64,000 nucleotides of DNA from assembly GCF_004118375.1 (NCBI RefSeq), contig NZ_SDHX01000001.1, forward strand, positions 3,165,693 to 3,229,692, given 5' to 3'. The number at the start of each line of letters is the position of its first letter. The first letter of the stretch is position 1. The notes beneath the pieces were generated by a model, which did not search any database, was not told the origin of the DNA, and saw nothing but the letters and a program-made list of their open reading frames with translations. Shown in pieces: positions 7,834 through 15,162 of the stretch. This stretch comes from Oleiharenicola lentus (GTDB lineage: Bacteria > Verrucomicrobiota > Verrucomicrobiia > Opitutales > Opitutaceae). The position numbers were made by a program, and so were the translations under genes.

Positions 7834-8907
7834 TCAGTCCGTCAGCACCACCACGTCCTCGGGCTCAACCGTGGCGTAGAGTTCGCCCCGCGCGCTGCCG
7901 TCCACGAAGCGCGGGTTGCGCTCGAAGATCTTCAGCTTGGTGCCGTTGGCGGTCACAAAATCATACTGCGCCACCTCGCCGAGGTAGATGGAGTCGCCGA
8001 TGCGGCCGGTCACGACGTTCTTCCGCTCGGCATCGCGGTGGAGTTCCCAGCACTCCGGGCGGATCGAGACCGTGACCTCGGCGCCCGCGGCCGCCGGGCG
8101 GGTGGGATCGCCGAACACACCCTGGAAGCGCCCGACCGTGGTCTCGACAAACACATGGTCGCCGTCCACCGAAAGAACCTTGCCGGTGAGAAAATCTGTT
8201 TCGCCGATGAAGTTTGCCACCACTTTCCGCGTCGGACGCTTGTAAACCTCGCGCGGTGTGCCGACCTGCAGGATGTGGCCGCTCTCGAGGATCGCCATGC
8301 GATCGGCGATGGACAGGGCCTCCTTCTGGTCATGGGTCACATAGACCGTCGTGAGCTGGAACTCCTTGCACACGCGGCGGATCTCCGTGCGCATTTCGAG
8401 CCGGAGCTTGGCGTCGAGGTTGGAGAGCGGTTCGTCGAGCAGCAGGCAGCGCGGCCGGATGACGAGCGCGCGGGCGAGCGCGATGCGCTGCTGCTGGCCG
8501 CCGGAGAGCTGGTTGGGTTTACGCTCCGCGTATTTTTCCATCTTCACCGACGCCAGCGCCTCGGCCACGCGGGTCTTGATTTCCTCGGCCGGCACCTTGC
8601 GCTCGTGGAGACCAAACGCGACGTTCTCGGCCACGGTCATGTGCGGCCAGAGCGCGTAGCTCTGAAACATCATGCCCGTGTTCCGCTTGTGCGGTTCAAG
8701 GCGGGTGACGTCCTCGTTGCCGAAGAGAATCTGCCCTTTCTCCGGGATGTAGAAGCCGGCCAGGCTGCGCAGGAGCGTGGTCTTGCCGCAGCCGCTGGGC
8801 CCGAGCAGGAAAAAGAGTTCGCCGGGATTGATGGTCAGGTCGAGGCCGTGCAGGGCCACCACGTTGCCGAACTGCTTGGTGAGTTGCTTGACCTGGATCG
8901 AAATCAT
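7834..8907 (-). CDS. ABC transporter ATP-binding protein (Fe/spermidine/thiamine class)
   Basis: A 357-residue importer ATPase. Walker A is GPSGCGKTTL (about residues 36-45), Q-loop MMFQSYALWPHMT, signature LSGGQQQRIALARAL, Walker B CLLLDEPLSNLDA and H-loop VTHDQ. After about residue 240 a C-terminal TOBE-like regulatory domain follows (ETDFLTGKVLSVDGDHVFVE...SIRPECWEL), as in FbpC/PotA-type ATPases. ATG 8907 gives the canonical MISIQVKQLTKQFG start; an upstream extension encodes no conserved residues. It precedes the solute-binding protein gene, so both should serve one importer, but no permease gene is next to them. Confidence 0.92.
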   Translation of the reverse strand: MISIQVKQLTKQFGNVVALHGLDLTINPGELFFLLGPSGCGKTTLLRSLAGFYIPEKGQILFGNEDVTRLEPHKRNTGMMFQSYALWPHMTVAENVAFGLHERKVPAEEIKTRVAEALASVKMEKYAERKPNQLSGGQQQRIALARALVIRPRCLLLDEPLSNLDAKLRLEMRTEIRRVCKEFQLTTVYVTHDQKEALSIADRMAILESGHILQVGTPREVYKRPTRKVVANFIGETDFLTGKVLSVDGDHVFVETTVGRFQGVFGDPTRPAAAGAEVTVSIRPECWELHRDAERKNVVTGRIGDSIYLGEVAQYDFVTANGTKLKIFERNPRFVDGSARGELYATVEPEDVVVLTD

Positions 8908-8983
8908 GGGTGAGGCGCGCCCGGCGAGGCAACCCGCCGCCCCCGGCCAAGTCAAAGCGATTAAGCCCCGAGCCCGGCGGGAA

Positions 8984-9115
8984 GGAACAAGTGGCAAGCG
9001 GGAAGCATCAAGAAATCATCCCTCCAGCGGCAAAGGAACCATCCCGCTGGCGCTTGGATTTGGCATCCGCCCCCTGGCACTTGGCACTTGGCACTTGTTA
9101 CTTGGTGCTTTGATC
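8984..9115. repeat. Inverted heptad array upstream of hpt
   Basis: The left arm has heptads GGAACAA, GTGGCAA, GCGGGAA, GCATCAA (8984-9011). The right arm has CTGGCAC, TTGGCAC, TTGGCAC, TTGTTAC, TTGGTGC, TTTGATC (9074-9115). Right-arm heptads read GTNNCAA on the other strand, so the arms are an inverted pair around a spacer of about 60 bases. The array ends 7 bases before ATG 9123. Confidence 0.75.
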
Positions 9116-9122
9116 TACCTCC

Positions 9123-9689
9123 ATGCCCTCGCCCAAAGGACCGCCGGAGCTCAAGCATCTCGATCACATCCTCGTCAGCGCCCCCGCCATCAAGCGCCGC
9201 ATCGCGGGCCTGGGCGAACAGATCAACAGCGACTACGCCGGCAAGGACCTGATGGTCGTCGCCATCGTCAACGGCGCCCTGATTTTCACCGCCGACCTCC
9301 TGCGCCAGCTGCGCAGCTCCCTGCGCCTCGACTGCCTGCGCGCCTCCAGCTATCACGACGGCACCAAGGCCGTCGGCGAACCGCGTATCGTGGACTCCAT
9401 GAAACTCGACGTCCGCGGCCACAACGTGCTGCTCGTGGACGACATCCTCGACACCGGCAAGACCCTCGCCGCCGTCGCCGGCATGATCAAGGACAAGGGC
9501 GCCACCACCGTGAAGACCTGCGTGCTGCTCGACAAGAAGGCCCGCCGCGCCGTGCCCTTTGAGGCCGATTACGTGGGCTTCGAGATCCCCAACGAGTTCG
9601 TCGTGGGCTACGGCCTCGATTTCAACGAGCGCTACCGCAACCTCCCCTGCATCGGCGTCCTGAAGCCCAAGTTCTACGGCGGGAAATAA
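9123..9689 (+). CDS. hpt: Hypoxanthine phosphoribosyltransferase
   Basis: Purine salvage enzyme that joins hypoxanthine or guanine to PRPP. It has 188 residues. The PRPP-binding motif VLLVDDILDTGKTLAAV lies at about residues 99-115. Other type I PRTase landmarks are the flexible-loop Ser-Tyr pair in ASSYHDGTKAVGEPRIV, the purine-contact region VPFEADYVGFEIPNEFVVGYG, and the C-terminal LDFNERYRNLPCIGVLKP, all standard in bacterial Hpt. It stands alone: tRNA-Ser follows on the opposite strand. Its leader consists of a 7-bp repeat array instead of a Shine-Dalgarno sequence. Confidence 0.96.
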   Translation: MPSPKGPPELKHLDHILVSAPAIKRRIAGLGEQINSDYAGKDLMVVAIVNGALIFTADLLRQLRSSLRLDCLRASSYHDGTKAVGEPRIVDSMKLDVRGHNVLLVDDILDTGKTLAAVAGMIKDKGATTVKTCVLLDKKARRAVPFEADYVGFEIPNEFVVGYGLDFNERYRNLPCIGVLKPKFYGGK

Positions 9690-9702
9690 GCCCGGCGTTG
9701 GC

Positions 9703-9834
9703 CAAAATGGCGGAGAGAGAGGGATTGGCTGCCTTTGGCAGGTGCAAAGCACTCGCGCTTCTCGCGCCCCATATCCCTCTCTTGCATCGCTCCTCGCTGC
9801 CCACCGTTGCACGGTGACGCCATTTGGACTTCGT
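9703..9834 (-). repeat. tRNA-Ser 3'-end-duplicating element
   Basis: A 24-bp sequence (CAAAATGGCGGAGAGAGAGG plus GATT) is present at 9703-9726 and again, exactly, at 9835-9858, where it is the 3' end of tRNA-Ser plus flank. The intervening 108 bases contain hairpins and, at 9773-9782, ATCCCTCTCT, an inverted copy of the tRNA 3' arm, plus CGCCATTTGG inverse to CCAAAATGGCG. The 132-bp unit lies immediately downstream of the tRNA in its reading direction. Confidence 0.85.
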
Positions 9835-9839
9835 CAAAA

Positions 9840-9929
9840 TGGCGGAGAGAGAGGGATTCGAACCCTCGATAGAGTTTCCCCTATGCAGCTTTAGCAAAGC
9901 TGTGCCTTCAGCCACTCGGCCATCTCTCC
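9840..9929 (-). tRNA. tRNA-Ser (anticodon GCU)
   Basis: Complete cloverleaf read on the - strand. The acceptor GGAGAGA pairs with TCTCTCC. The anticodon stem CAGCT/AGCTG holds loop TTGCTAA, giving anticodon GCU, which reads AGC/AGU Ser codons. A long variable arm typical of class II tRNAs follows, then T-arm GAGGG-TTCGAAT-CCCTC. The 3' CCA is encoded. Its 3' end is duplicated downstream (see the element at 9703-9834). Confidence 0.97.
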
Positions 9930-10035
9930 GGAGGTGAGCTGGGAAGGAAACCCGCCGCCCGGTCGAGTGCAAGGGCTTTTTCCTAACCGACGGAATCCCC
10001 TGCCACCGAGCGTGCAGGCCCGGCGGACCGGGGTC

Positions 10036-10554
10036 CTATCCGCGCAAGCGGTCCTTCACCCGGGGCCAGAGATACATCAGCGCCGGCGCGATCTCCGAAG
10101 GCCGTTCCGCCAGCCACTGGTCAATCTCAGTTGGAGTGAACCAGCCCCCGCGCTCGATCTCGGTGGGATGCAAGGTGAAGGGCCCCTCGGCCTCCACTCG
10201 ATAGACCCACACGAATTCCTGACCCGTCTCCTCGCGCGCCTCGACCTTGAACAGCGGTTGCGGCGACCTCACGGGGCGGCAGCCCAGCTCCTCCTCCAGC
10301 TCCCGCGCCGCCGTGCTGTCATAGTCTTCACCCGCGCCCACGTGGCCGGCGGCGGAGGTGTTCCAGTAACCCGGGAATTGGTCCTTCAACTGCGAACGCT
10401 GGTGCAGAAAGACCTGCCCGGCCCGGTTCACCACCAGCAGGTGCACGGCCCGGTGACGCAACTTGAGCCGGTGTACCTCGCGCCGTGGCATCTGCCCGAC
10501 CACGCGATCTTGCTCGTCCACCACATCGAAAAGTTCGTCCAGATTCTGTCCCAT
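10036..10554 (-). CDS. NUDIX hydrolase, isopentenyl-diphosphate isomerase-like subgroup
   Basis: A 172-residue cytoplasmic NUDIX protein. The NUDIX box GHVGAGEDYDSTAARELEEELGC (about residues 68-90) keeps the REXXEE core. The N-terminus ELFDVVDEQDRVVGQMPRREVHRLKLRHRAVHLLVVN is characteristic of the YfcD/IDI-like branch, whose members hydrolyse nucleotide sugars or diphosphates; the true substrate is unknown. The start at 10554 (MGQNLDELFDV) was chosen because the open frame upstream has no conserved content. It is not clearly in an operon: tRNA-Ser lies downstream and a divergent membrane protein gene lies upstream. Confidence 0.88.
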   Translation of the reverse strand: MGQNLDELFDVVDEQDRVVGQMPRREVHRLKLRHRAVHLLVVNRAGQVFLHQRSQLKDQFPGYWNTSAAGHVGAGEDYDSTAARELEEELGCRPVRSPQPLFKVEAREETGQEFVWVYRVEAEGPFTLHPTEIERGGWFTPTEIDQWLAERPSEIAPALMYLWPRVKDRLRG

Positions 10555-10748
10555 GGTCCCAGCGTAGAGGGTCCTGTGACGGGCAATCAGCAAGATTCTC
10601 TCCCCCGTTAGCCATGAATCGGCGCCCCACGGTGCCCCGATGTCCGCTCCTTTTCTCTTTCTCCCTCCACTTCCGTCTTTTGTGTCCGAAAGGTATCTGC
10701 AAGATTGCATCCGTCTCCAACCGTATCGCCGCCTCCTTTATCTCCCTC

Positions 10749-11207
10749 ATGAGCAACACGACCCGTTCCGCCGTCGCCTCCGTCAAAGTCCGGCCCAAGG
10801 CCTACCTCGCCGCCGCCGCGAGCATTGTGGGCGTGGTGATCCTTTCCTCGGCCTTGTCCGCTTTCTTCTGCCTGCAATTCCTCTCGCAAGTGCAGGACGT
10901 GGTGGCCGCGGCCCCGGCCCTAGGCGCGGATCTGAACGCCACCCTCGCCGGGATGTATAAAAACCTCTTCATCATCCTGACCGCCATCGTCGTGATTCTC
11001 TCCGTGTTGGTTGCGGTGATCCTCCATTACCAGCTCTCGCGCATCATCGGCGCCGAATTTGCGCTCAATCGCCACCTCCGGGAAAAACTGCTGCAGGGTG
11101 ACCTGAGCCCGGTGCACCTACGCCAGGGCGACTTCTTTCAGGAATTGGCCGCCAACCTGAACCGCTTCGTCGAAAAGACCAAGGGCTCCGGCGGCCGCTC
11201 CGTTTAG
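10749..11207 (+). CDS. Two-helix membrane protein, function unknown
   Basis: 152 residues with two transmembrane helices: AYLAAAASIVGVVILSSALSAFFCL (about 18-42) and NLFIILTAIVVILSVLVAVILHY (about 70-92). A periplasmic loop of about 25 residues lies between them. The C-terminal 55 residues are cytoplasmic and charged (HLREKLLQGDLSPVHLRQGDFFQELAANLNRFVEKTK). The layout recalls the sensor/HAMP-proximal part of a signalling protein, with GDLSPVHLRQGD resembling HAMP-like text, but no output domain follows. The start ATG 10749 follows CTCCCTC. Divergent from the NUDIX gene. Confidence 0.7.
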   Translation: MSNTTRSAVASVKVRPKAYLAAAASIVGVVILSSALSAFFCLQFLSQVQDVVAAAPALGADLNATLAGMYKNLFIILTAIVVILSVLVAVILHYQLSRIIGAEFALNRHLREKLLQGDLSPVHLRQGDFFQELAANLNRFVEKTKGSGGRSV

Positions 11208-11309
11208 GAGCCTGGCCGAATTTCCGCGCGGAGCGCCGGTTCCTTTCGCCCCCGCCCCAAGTGCGGCCGCAGCTACGGTGAGTCGGCTCTGTCGCAGATC
11301 CAACAGAGT

Positions 11310-11386
11310 TGTAGCTGCGCTTGAGCCGGAGGCGAAAGCGTGGCCAAGAGACGACCGCGCTGCCGCTGCGCTTCAACGCAGCTACA
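11310..11386. repeat. TGTAGC-bounded palindromic repeat, copy 1
   Basis: The element begins TGTAGCTGCG and ends CGCAGCTACA, a 10-bp perfect inverted pair, with internal text GCGAAAGCGTGG. A related half copy lies at 12006-12044 and another bounded copy at 26709-26785. It sits between convergent genes ending at 11207 (+) and 11405 (-). Confidence 0.75.
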
Positions 11387-11404
11387 GTTCAATTTCAACG
11401 CGCT

Positions 11405-11818
11405 CTAGCGCAACAGCCCCTTCAGCCCCACCCAGCCGCGCAGCGCATCGATCGCCACGAGCTGGTGCAACGCCACGATCAGCCAAAAGACGACCTGATA
11501 CGACACCTTGACGGTCTTGTGCCGGAACCAGCGCTGCGCGATTAGCGCCCCCGGCCAACCGCCCAGCAACTCCAACAAGTGCAAAATACCCTCGGGCGTC
11601 CGCCAGCCCTGCGCCTGCGCCGACCGCTTGTCGTGCCAATAGGCCACGAAGGTGATCAACGAAGCCGTCGCGCCCCAAACGCCACCCCACAGCCCGTGCT
11701 GCGGCTCCAGCACCCGCGCCATCGCCCACCCGGGCAAAACCAGCAAGCCGGCCAGCACCATCAAGGACCCGCCGCTGAGGCTTCCGCCTTGCTTCGACGA
11801 TCGGCTGTTATCGCGCAT
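11405..11818 (-). CDS. DUF1294 membrane protein
   Basis: 137 residues with about three or four hydrophobic helices. The block YWHDKRSAQAQGWRTPEGILHLLELLGGWPGALIAQRWFRHKTVKVSYQVVFW is the hallmark of the DUF1294 family. Many DUF1294 proteins carry an N-terminal cold-shock domain; this one does not and begins with a short polar segment before the first helix. Function unknown. A possible 29-residue membrane peptide is encoded 12 bases upstream on the same strand. Confidence 0.88.
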   Translation of the reverse strand: MRDNSRSSKQGGSLSGGSLMVLAGLLVLPGWAMARVLEPQHGLWGGVWGATASLITFVAYWHDKRSAQAQGWRTPEGILHLLELLGGWPGALIAQRWFRHKTVKVSYQVVFWLIVALHQLVAIDALRGWVGLKGLLR

Positions 11819-11830
11819 CGGCCACTCCGC

Positions 11831-11920
11831 TCAGCGTTTCCCACCCTTCGGCCCTAAAAAAGCCGCCGCGAGGATGAACAGCACCGTCAGCACCGCCATG
11901 ATGAACACGAGTTTTTGCAT
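11831..11920 (-). CDS. Possible 29-residue single-helix membrane peptide
   Basis: Short reading frame MQKLVFIMAVLTVLFILAAA, then FLGPKGGKR and a stop. It has one transmembrane helix with a basic C-terminus, a common design for bacterial small membrane proteins. It lies 12 bases upstream of the DUF1294 gene in the same direction, so it could be co-transcribed. No Shine-Dalgarno is seen, but that is usual in this window. No homologue is recognised; conservation would be needed to confirm it. Confidence 0.4.
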   Translation of the reverse strand: MQKLVFIMAVLTVLFILAAAFLGPKGGKR

Positions 11921-12005
11921 GCGAATGAAGGAAGGGTTAACCGCTCTTCTCGGCTGATCCACGCTAATCCACGGTCAATGCTTCCTCTGGACCGTTCAGC
12001 CAAGC

Positions 12006-12044
12006 CGTAGCTGCGCTTGAGCCCCGGCCGAAAGCGTGGCGGTC
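12006..12044. repeat. TGTAGC-type repeat, half copy
   Basis: CGTAGCTGCGCTTGAGCC followed by CGGCCGAAAGCGTGGCGG matches the left half of the element at 11310-11386. No right arm follows, because the CDS ending at 12112 lies nearby. Confidence 0.6.
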
Positions 12045-12111
12045 AGGCACAATCCGCGTTCCCTGCTCCTTGCCTGCCCGAGACACGGCATCCGACACCG
12101 CCGCCGCGCTG

Positions 12112-12834
12112 TCAGCAGATCACCATCAACCGCGGTTCGCCCGGGATCGTCGCGGGCGCGCGGTGCACGCAGGGCGGGACCGGGCTGCCGGGCCAGTCCA
12201 CCGTGATGCGCCAAAGGTTGAAATGTCCGAAGCCATAAGGCACCGCCCCGGGCAGCGCCGCATAATGCAGGTCGTAGCAATGCTCGTGCAGGAAGTCACG
12301 AAACCCCGCGTCGTCCGCGCCGCCGTAGAGCTTGAGCAGCTCCGCCCGCGTGGCCGGCACGTCCACGCGGCGCAAAGCGTCCTCGTTGCGCAGGCCCTCG
12401 CTCGGCGAGCCGTGGTAGGTGCACAGCCAGGTGTCGGCCTCGACCGGCGCGCTGTCCGCGTGCCAAGAAAACACGTCCGTCGCCACCGGCCCGGCGTCCT
12501 CGTCGCGCGGGTAGCCGTGGATGCAGTTGAGCACCGGATCGCGCGCCTGCTCGCGGAGCAGGCGCAGGTCCTCGAGGATCGCAGCCCTGGCCGACCGGCC
12601 CTGTGCGCTGAGCGCCAAGCCGCTCAGCCGTGCCTCGTCGATCACAACGACACCCTCGCCGGAGCCCAAAGCAGCCACGATCTCCGCGAAATCCCCCGCC
12701 AGCACCCGCGGCCAACACAGGGCGTTGACGCCATCGCTGAACCGCCCCGCCGCCAGCTCCGCGAAGCTCTGCACGCAGCGGATGCGGGGATAGTTGGGAA
12801 TGGGCTGCTCTGACATTGCGAGAAGGTCCGGCAT
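12112..12834 (-). CDS. DUF1826-like protein
   Basis: About 240 residues, cytoplasmic, no membrane segment. Conserved-looking features are a His/Asp pair in FSWHADSAPVEADTWLCTYHG, followed by RNEDALRRVDVP, and a C-terminal PCVHRAPATIPGEPRLMVIC. This pattern (metal-ligand-like His/Asp, Cys-Thr-Tyr-x-Gly, then HRAP near the end) recalls DUF1826 proteins, some of which lie next to zinc-homeostasis genes, but the match is from memory of the motif only. ATG 12816 (MSEQPIPNYP) is an equally plausible start. Neighbours give no functional hint. Confidence 0.55.
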   Translation of the reverse strand: MPDLLAMSEQPIPNYPRIRCVQSFAELAAGRFSDGVNALCWPRVLAGDFAEIVAALGSGEGVVVIDEARLSGLALSAQGRSARAAILEDLRLLREQARDPVLNCIHGYPRDEDAGPVATDVFSWHADSAPVEADTWLCTYHGSPSEGLRNEDALRRVDVPATRAELLKLYGGADDAGFRDFLHEHCYDLHYAALPGAVPYGFGHFNLWRITVDWPGSPVPPCVHRAPATIPGEPRLMVIC

Positions 12835-12888
12835 CCGGATCGACGAAGCAATCCATCAAGCTGGATCGCGCAAGAGCTCGGTTCCCGT

Positions 12889-12946
12889 GGAGGGCCGGTC
12901 TCCGCACCGGCCGGTTTGCCCGGGAGGAACCGCGTCCCTGCGGGCC
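12889..12946. repeat. GGCCGGTGCGG-family dispersed repeat
   Basis: GGAGGGCCGGTCTCCGCACC followed by GGCC, then GCGTCCCTGCGGGCC at 12932-12946. The same modules in reverse orientation occur at 18588-18678 and in part at 17447-17477 and around 55818-55846. It is a hairpin-prone non-coding repeat. The rest of the 12835-13074 spacer holds TTAACCACGGATGGGCACGG, another repeat-like word, and no gene. Confidence 0.6.
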
Positions 12947-13074
12947 GATTTCCATGTGCTAAGCATTTCACCAAACCTCAATAACTTTTAACCACGGATG
13001 GGCACGGATTCGAACTGGGTTAACCACTAATCCACACTTATGCGCGCTAATGTTTCAAGCCTCACCCACTAGCA

Positions 13075-13776
13075 CTACGCTTGTTCCAAGTAAGTCACTC
13101 TATCTTTGTCGTCGATGGTGATGACACTGTCGTTTTCTAACCTACACACCACGGAGGCTTGTTGCTCAATTGTGGATTTTTGTCCGTAAACCGTGTGGAT
13201 GTGATGCATCAGCTTCGCCCGTGTGCTCGGACGGTTCTTACCGCTTCGAATCTGCTGAAGCAGCTTGGCATAGCCATCGGCCGATTTTTTCATTGCAGGC
13301 GGCACGGTCATCTTGGTCAGCACGGTCTCCTCCGCCTCGACTTCCTTTTTAATAGGGAAAGGAGGCTTCGTGGAGCCGCTTTTCTTCGCCGGCTTCAAGA
13401 ATGGCAGCGCGTCAAAGGAAGCGTGTCGTGAAACCTTCACCCCGGTGGTCGCCCGCAGATGGGCGATCATCGGGTCGTAATCCTTGTCACTGGACACGAT
13501 AAAGAATTCGGCGTCAGGCGTGCGCTGGACCGCCTGCCCGAGATAGCAGGCCAACGTGATATCCAACGCATTGCGACCGGAAGCTCCAACTTCGACCGGG
13601 GTCACTTGCGCCGCGAAATGGTGCAGTTGCAGAGAGAATGATGTTTCCAGCTTCGTCTGCTTGTTGCCGATCAGCAGGGTGACGTGAACGGGCTTCCCCG
13701 CCAATGCACCCAAGTTAACCTTTGGCACATTTTCGAAATCGACTAATACCAAGTGTGTAAACGGTGACATGGTCAT
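13075..13776 (-). CDS. NYN/PIN-like nuclease-fold protein
   Basis: 233 residues. The N-terminal half has the PIN/NYN layout: first acidic motif LVLVDFENVPKVNLG, middle acid in SGRNALDITLACYLG, and the third in FFIVSSDKDYDPMIAHLR. These would form the metal-binding acidic cluster of a ribonuclease. After a basic linker (KPAKKSGSTKPPFPIKK) the C-terminal 70 residues form a helical domain (LLQQIRSGKNRPSTRAKLMHHIHTVYG) that could bind nucleic acid. The base composition is less GC-rich than neighbouring genes, hinting at transfer. ATG 13770 is an alternative start. The target is unknown; RNA processing or defence are both possible. Confidence 0.75.
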   Translation of the reverse strand: MTMSPFTHLVLVDFENVPKVNLGALAGKPVHVTLLIGNKQTKLETSFSLQLHHFAAQVTPVEVGASGRNALDITLACYLGQAVQRTPDAEFFIVSSDKDYDPMIAHLRATTGVKVSRHASFDALPFLKPAKKSGSTKPPFPIKKEVEAEETVLTKMTVPPAMKKSADGYAKLLQQIRSGKNRPSTRAKLMHHIHTVYGQKSTIEQQASVVCRLENDSVITIDDKDRVTYLEQA

Positions 13777-13787
13777 GGCCGGTATCC

Positions 13788-14255
13788 TCAGGCCGCCGGC
13801 CGGCCGGCCGCCTCATAGACTTCCGCCACCGACTCGCGGAGGAGCACCACGAAAGTGAACACGCCCAGCACGGTGCCGAACGGGAAACATAGACAGTTGA
13901 TGCCGGCGACGATCAGGCTGAACACCCGCCCGCGCCGCGCCTGGATGCAGAGGCCGGAGACGACGTTGCTCACGCCGGCGACCACGATCATCGTGCCCAT
14001 GAAGAGATAGAACCATTTGAAGATCGCGAAGAACGCCTGGGGCGGCGGTGGCGCTCCTTTGCCCGAGGGGTCCTTCCACATCTCCGGATTGCCGACGAAC
14101 GCGTTCATCATGAACCAGTGCAGCAGCAGGAACCCGAGCCCCAAGACGGCCAGTCCCCCGAGCACATAGTGGAACACGGCGAGCAGTTTCAGATGGTCGG
14201 CATCAACCTTGCGCTGATCACGCAACAACGGCTGAAGGGGCGGCGGGGTGGTCAT
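13788..14255 (-). CDS. Four-helix membrane protein, function unknown
   Basis: 155 residues. Hydrophobic segments occur around residues 23-50 (LLAVFHYVLGGLAVLGLGFLLLHWFMM), 75-105 (AFFAIFKWFYLFMGTMIVVAGVSNVVSG), and 112-140 (VFSLIVAGINCLCFPFGTVLGVFTFVVLL). A Pro/Gly-rich loop (PSGKGAPPPPQ) lies between the first two. The overall pattern is common in small uncharacterised inner-membrane proteins of Planctomycetes-Verrucomicrobia. It is only 11 bases downstream of the NYN gene start, on the same strand, so the two may be co-transcribed with this gene first. Confidence 0.7.
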   Translation of the reverse strand: MTTPPPLQPLLRDQRKVDADHLKLLAVFHYVLGGLAVLGLGFLLLHWFMMNAFVGNPEMWKDPSGKGAPPPPQAFFAIFKWFYLFMGTMIVVAGVSNVVSGLCIQARRGRVFSLIVAGINCLCFPFGTVLGVFTFVVLLRESVAEVYEAAGRPAA

Positions 14256-14581
14256 AGAAGAAATACTTGAAGCGGTGCTTGCTCATCACCCGTGGCCCCG
14301 GGGACGCGTAGAGGTTTGGGGAGCGTCCGACCGACGCCAAGGCCGAAGTGCATGGGAGATGAAGGACAAGGGACGAGGGACTAAAGACCACGGACTACCC
14401 GACATCAGTTTTTGACGCACAGAAACAGTGGACCGGTGCCGGTTGGCACGCCCGCAACAACCCAGCCATGGCGTAGGCCGGGCGACCGGCCCTGGATTTG
14501 CCGCGGCAAATAAAAGGTGCCTCCCCGTCCTATTCCTTCTCCTTGCTCCATTCTCCTTTCTCCCTTGATCCCATCCCCCGC
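14256..14581. other. Repeat-rich gene-free spacer
   Basis: No convincing gene. It holds a left heptad array GGACAAG, GGACGAG, GGACTAA, AGACCAC, GGACTAC (14364-14398) and a right pyrimidine array TCCTTCT, CCTTGCT, CCATTCT, CCTTTCT (14534-14561), inverse in composition, around a hairpin-rich spacer with GGACCGGTGCCGG and GGGCGACCGGCCC. Same design as the inverted heptad arrays at 8984 and 21186. Confidence 0.6.
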
Positions 14582-15106
14582 TCAATCCCCCCACGGCGCC
14601 GCGATCACACCGTCTGCGACCGCCTTCCAGAACGGCGCCAGATCCGTGTCCGTCTTCGCCAGCTCGCGGTAGGCCGCCTCGCGCCGGACGGCTTCGCGGA
14701 GCCAATTGTGCGCCTCGGGCAGGCGGTCCTGCTGGGCGGCGTAACAAGCGAGGTTGAACCAGATGACGGCCTCCTGCGGGAAGCGCTCACGGGCCTCACG
14801 GAGAATCTTTTCGGCCGCGGCGATGGAGTCCGCCCGCCGCACGGCAAAGGCGAGACTCACCCAATATTGCGCCTCCGATGGATCCGCCTTCACGAGCTTC
14901 CGCAGCAGCGGCACCGCCCGCGCCCAGCGCCCCGCCGCCAAATACAACTGAGCCCGGAACTGCTGGACCTCCGACCGCCCCCGGAACGCCGACGGGATGA
15001 GCCGCAGCGCCCGTTCCGCCGCCGCATGGTTTTCCAGCAGCAGCCAGCCCTGCGCCCGCTCGAAATGCTTGGCGAACATCAGGTGTTCTTCACGGCCCGG
15101 TTCCAT
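14582..15106 (-). CDS. TPR-repeat protein
   Basis: About 174 residues with no signal peptide. At least three TPR-like helix pairs are visible: HFERAQGWLLLENHAAAERALRLIP, AQLYLAAGRWARAVPLLRKLVKADP and ILREARERFPQEAVIWFNLACYAAQQDRLPEAHNWLREAV. It is a likely protein-interaction adaptor in the cytoplasm. The start is set at ATG 15106 (MEPGREEHLMF), preceded by AAACC; GTG 15118 would add four residues. It is the downstream member of a run of - strand genes; the partner is unknown. Confidence 0.75.
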   Translation of the reverse strand: MEPGREEHLMFAKHFERAQGWLLLENHAAAERALRLIPSAFRGRSEVQQFRAQLYLAAGRWARAVPLLRKLVKADPSEAQYWVSLAFAVRRADSIAAAEKILREARERFPQEAVIWFNLACYAAQQDRLPEAHNWLREAVRREAAYRELAKTDTDLAPFWKAVADGVIAAPWGD

Positions 15107-15162
15107 GGGTTTGAACACTAAGGAGTCACGCAGCGAAGCAAGTCAGGGATTGAGGACCCGGA

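Noticed and set aside
8984-9115. CRISPR-like array
   Set aside because: The unit is 7 bases with no unique spacers between units and no cas genes; it is a tandem and inverted microsatellite-like array.
9703-9726. Second tRNA-Ser
   Set aside because: Only the 3' end of the tRNA is present; no anticodon arm or acceptor 5' strand.
14286-14747. Frame on - strand over the 14256-14581 spacer
   Set aside because: It runs into the TPR gene in a different frame and crosses heptad arrays; no motif.
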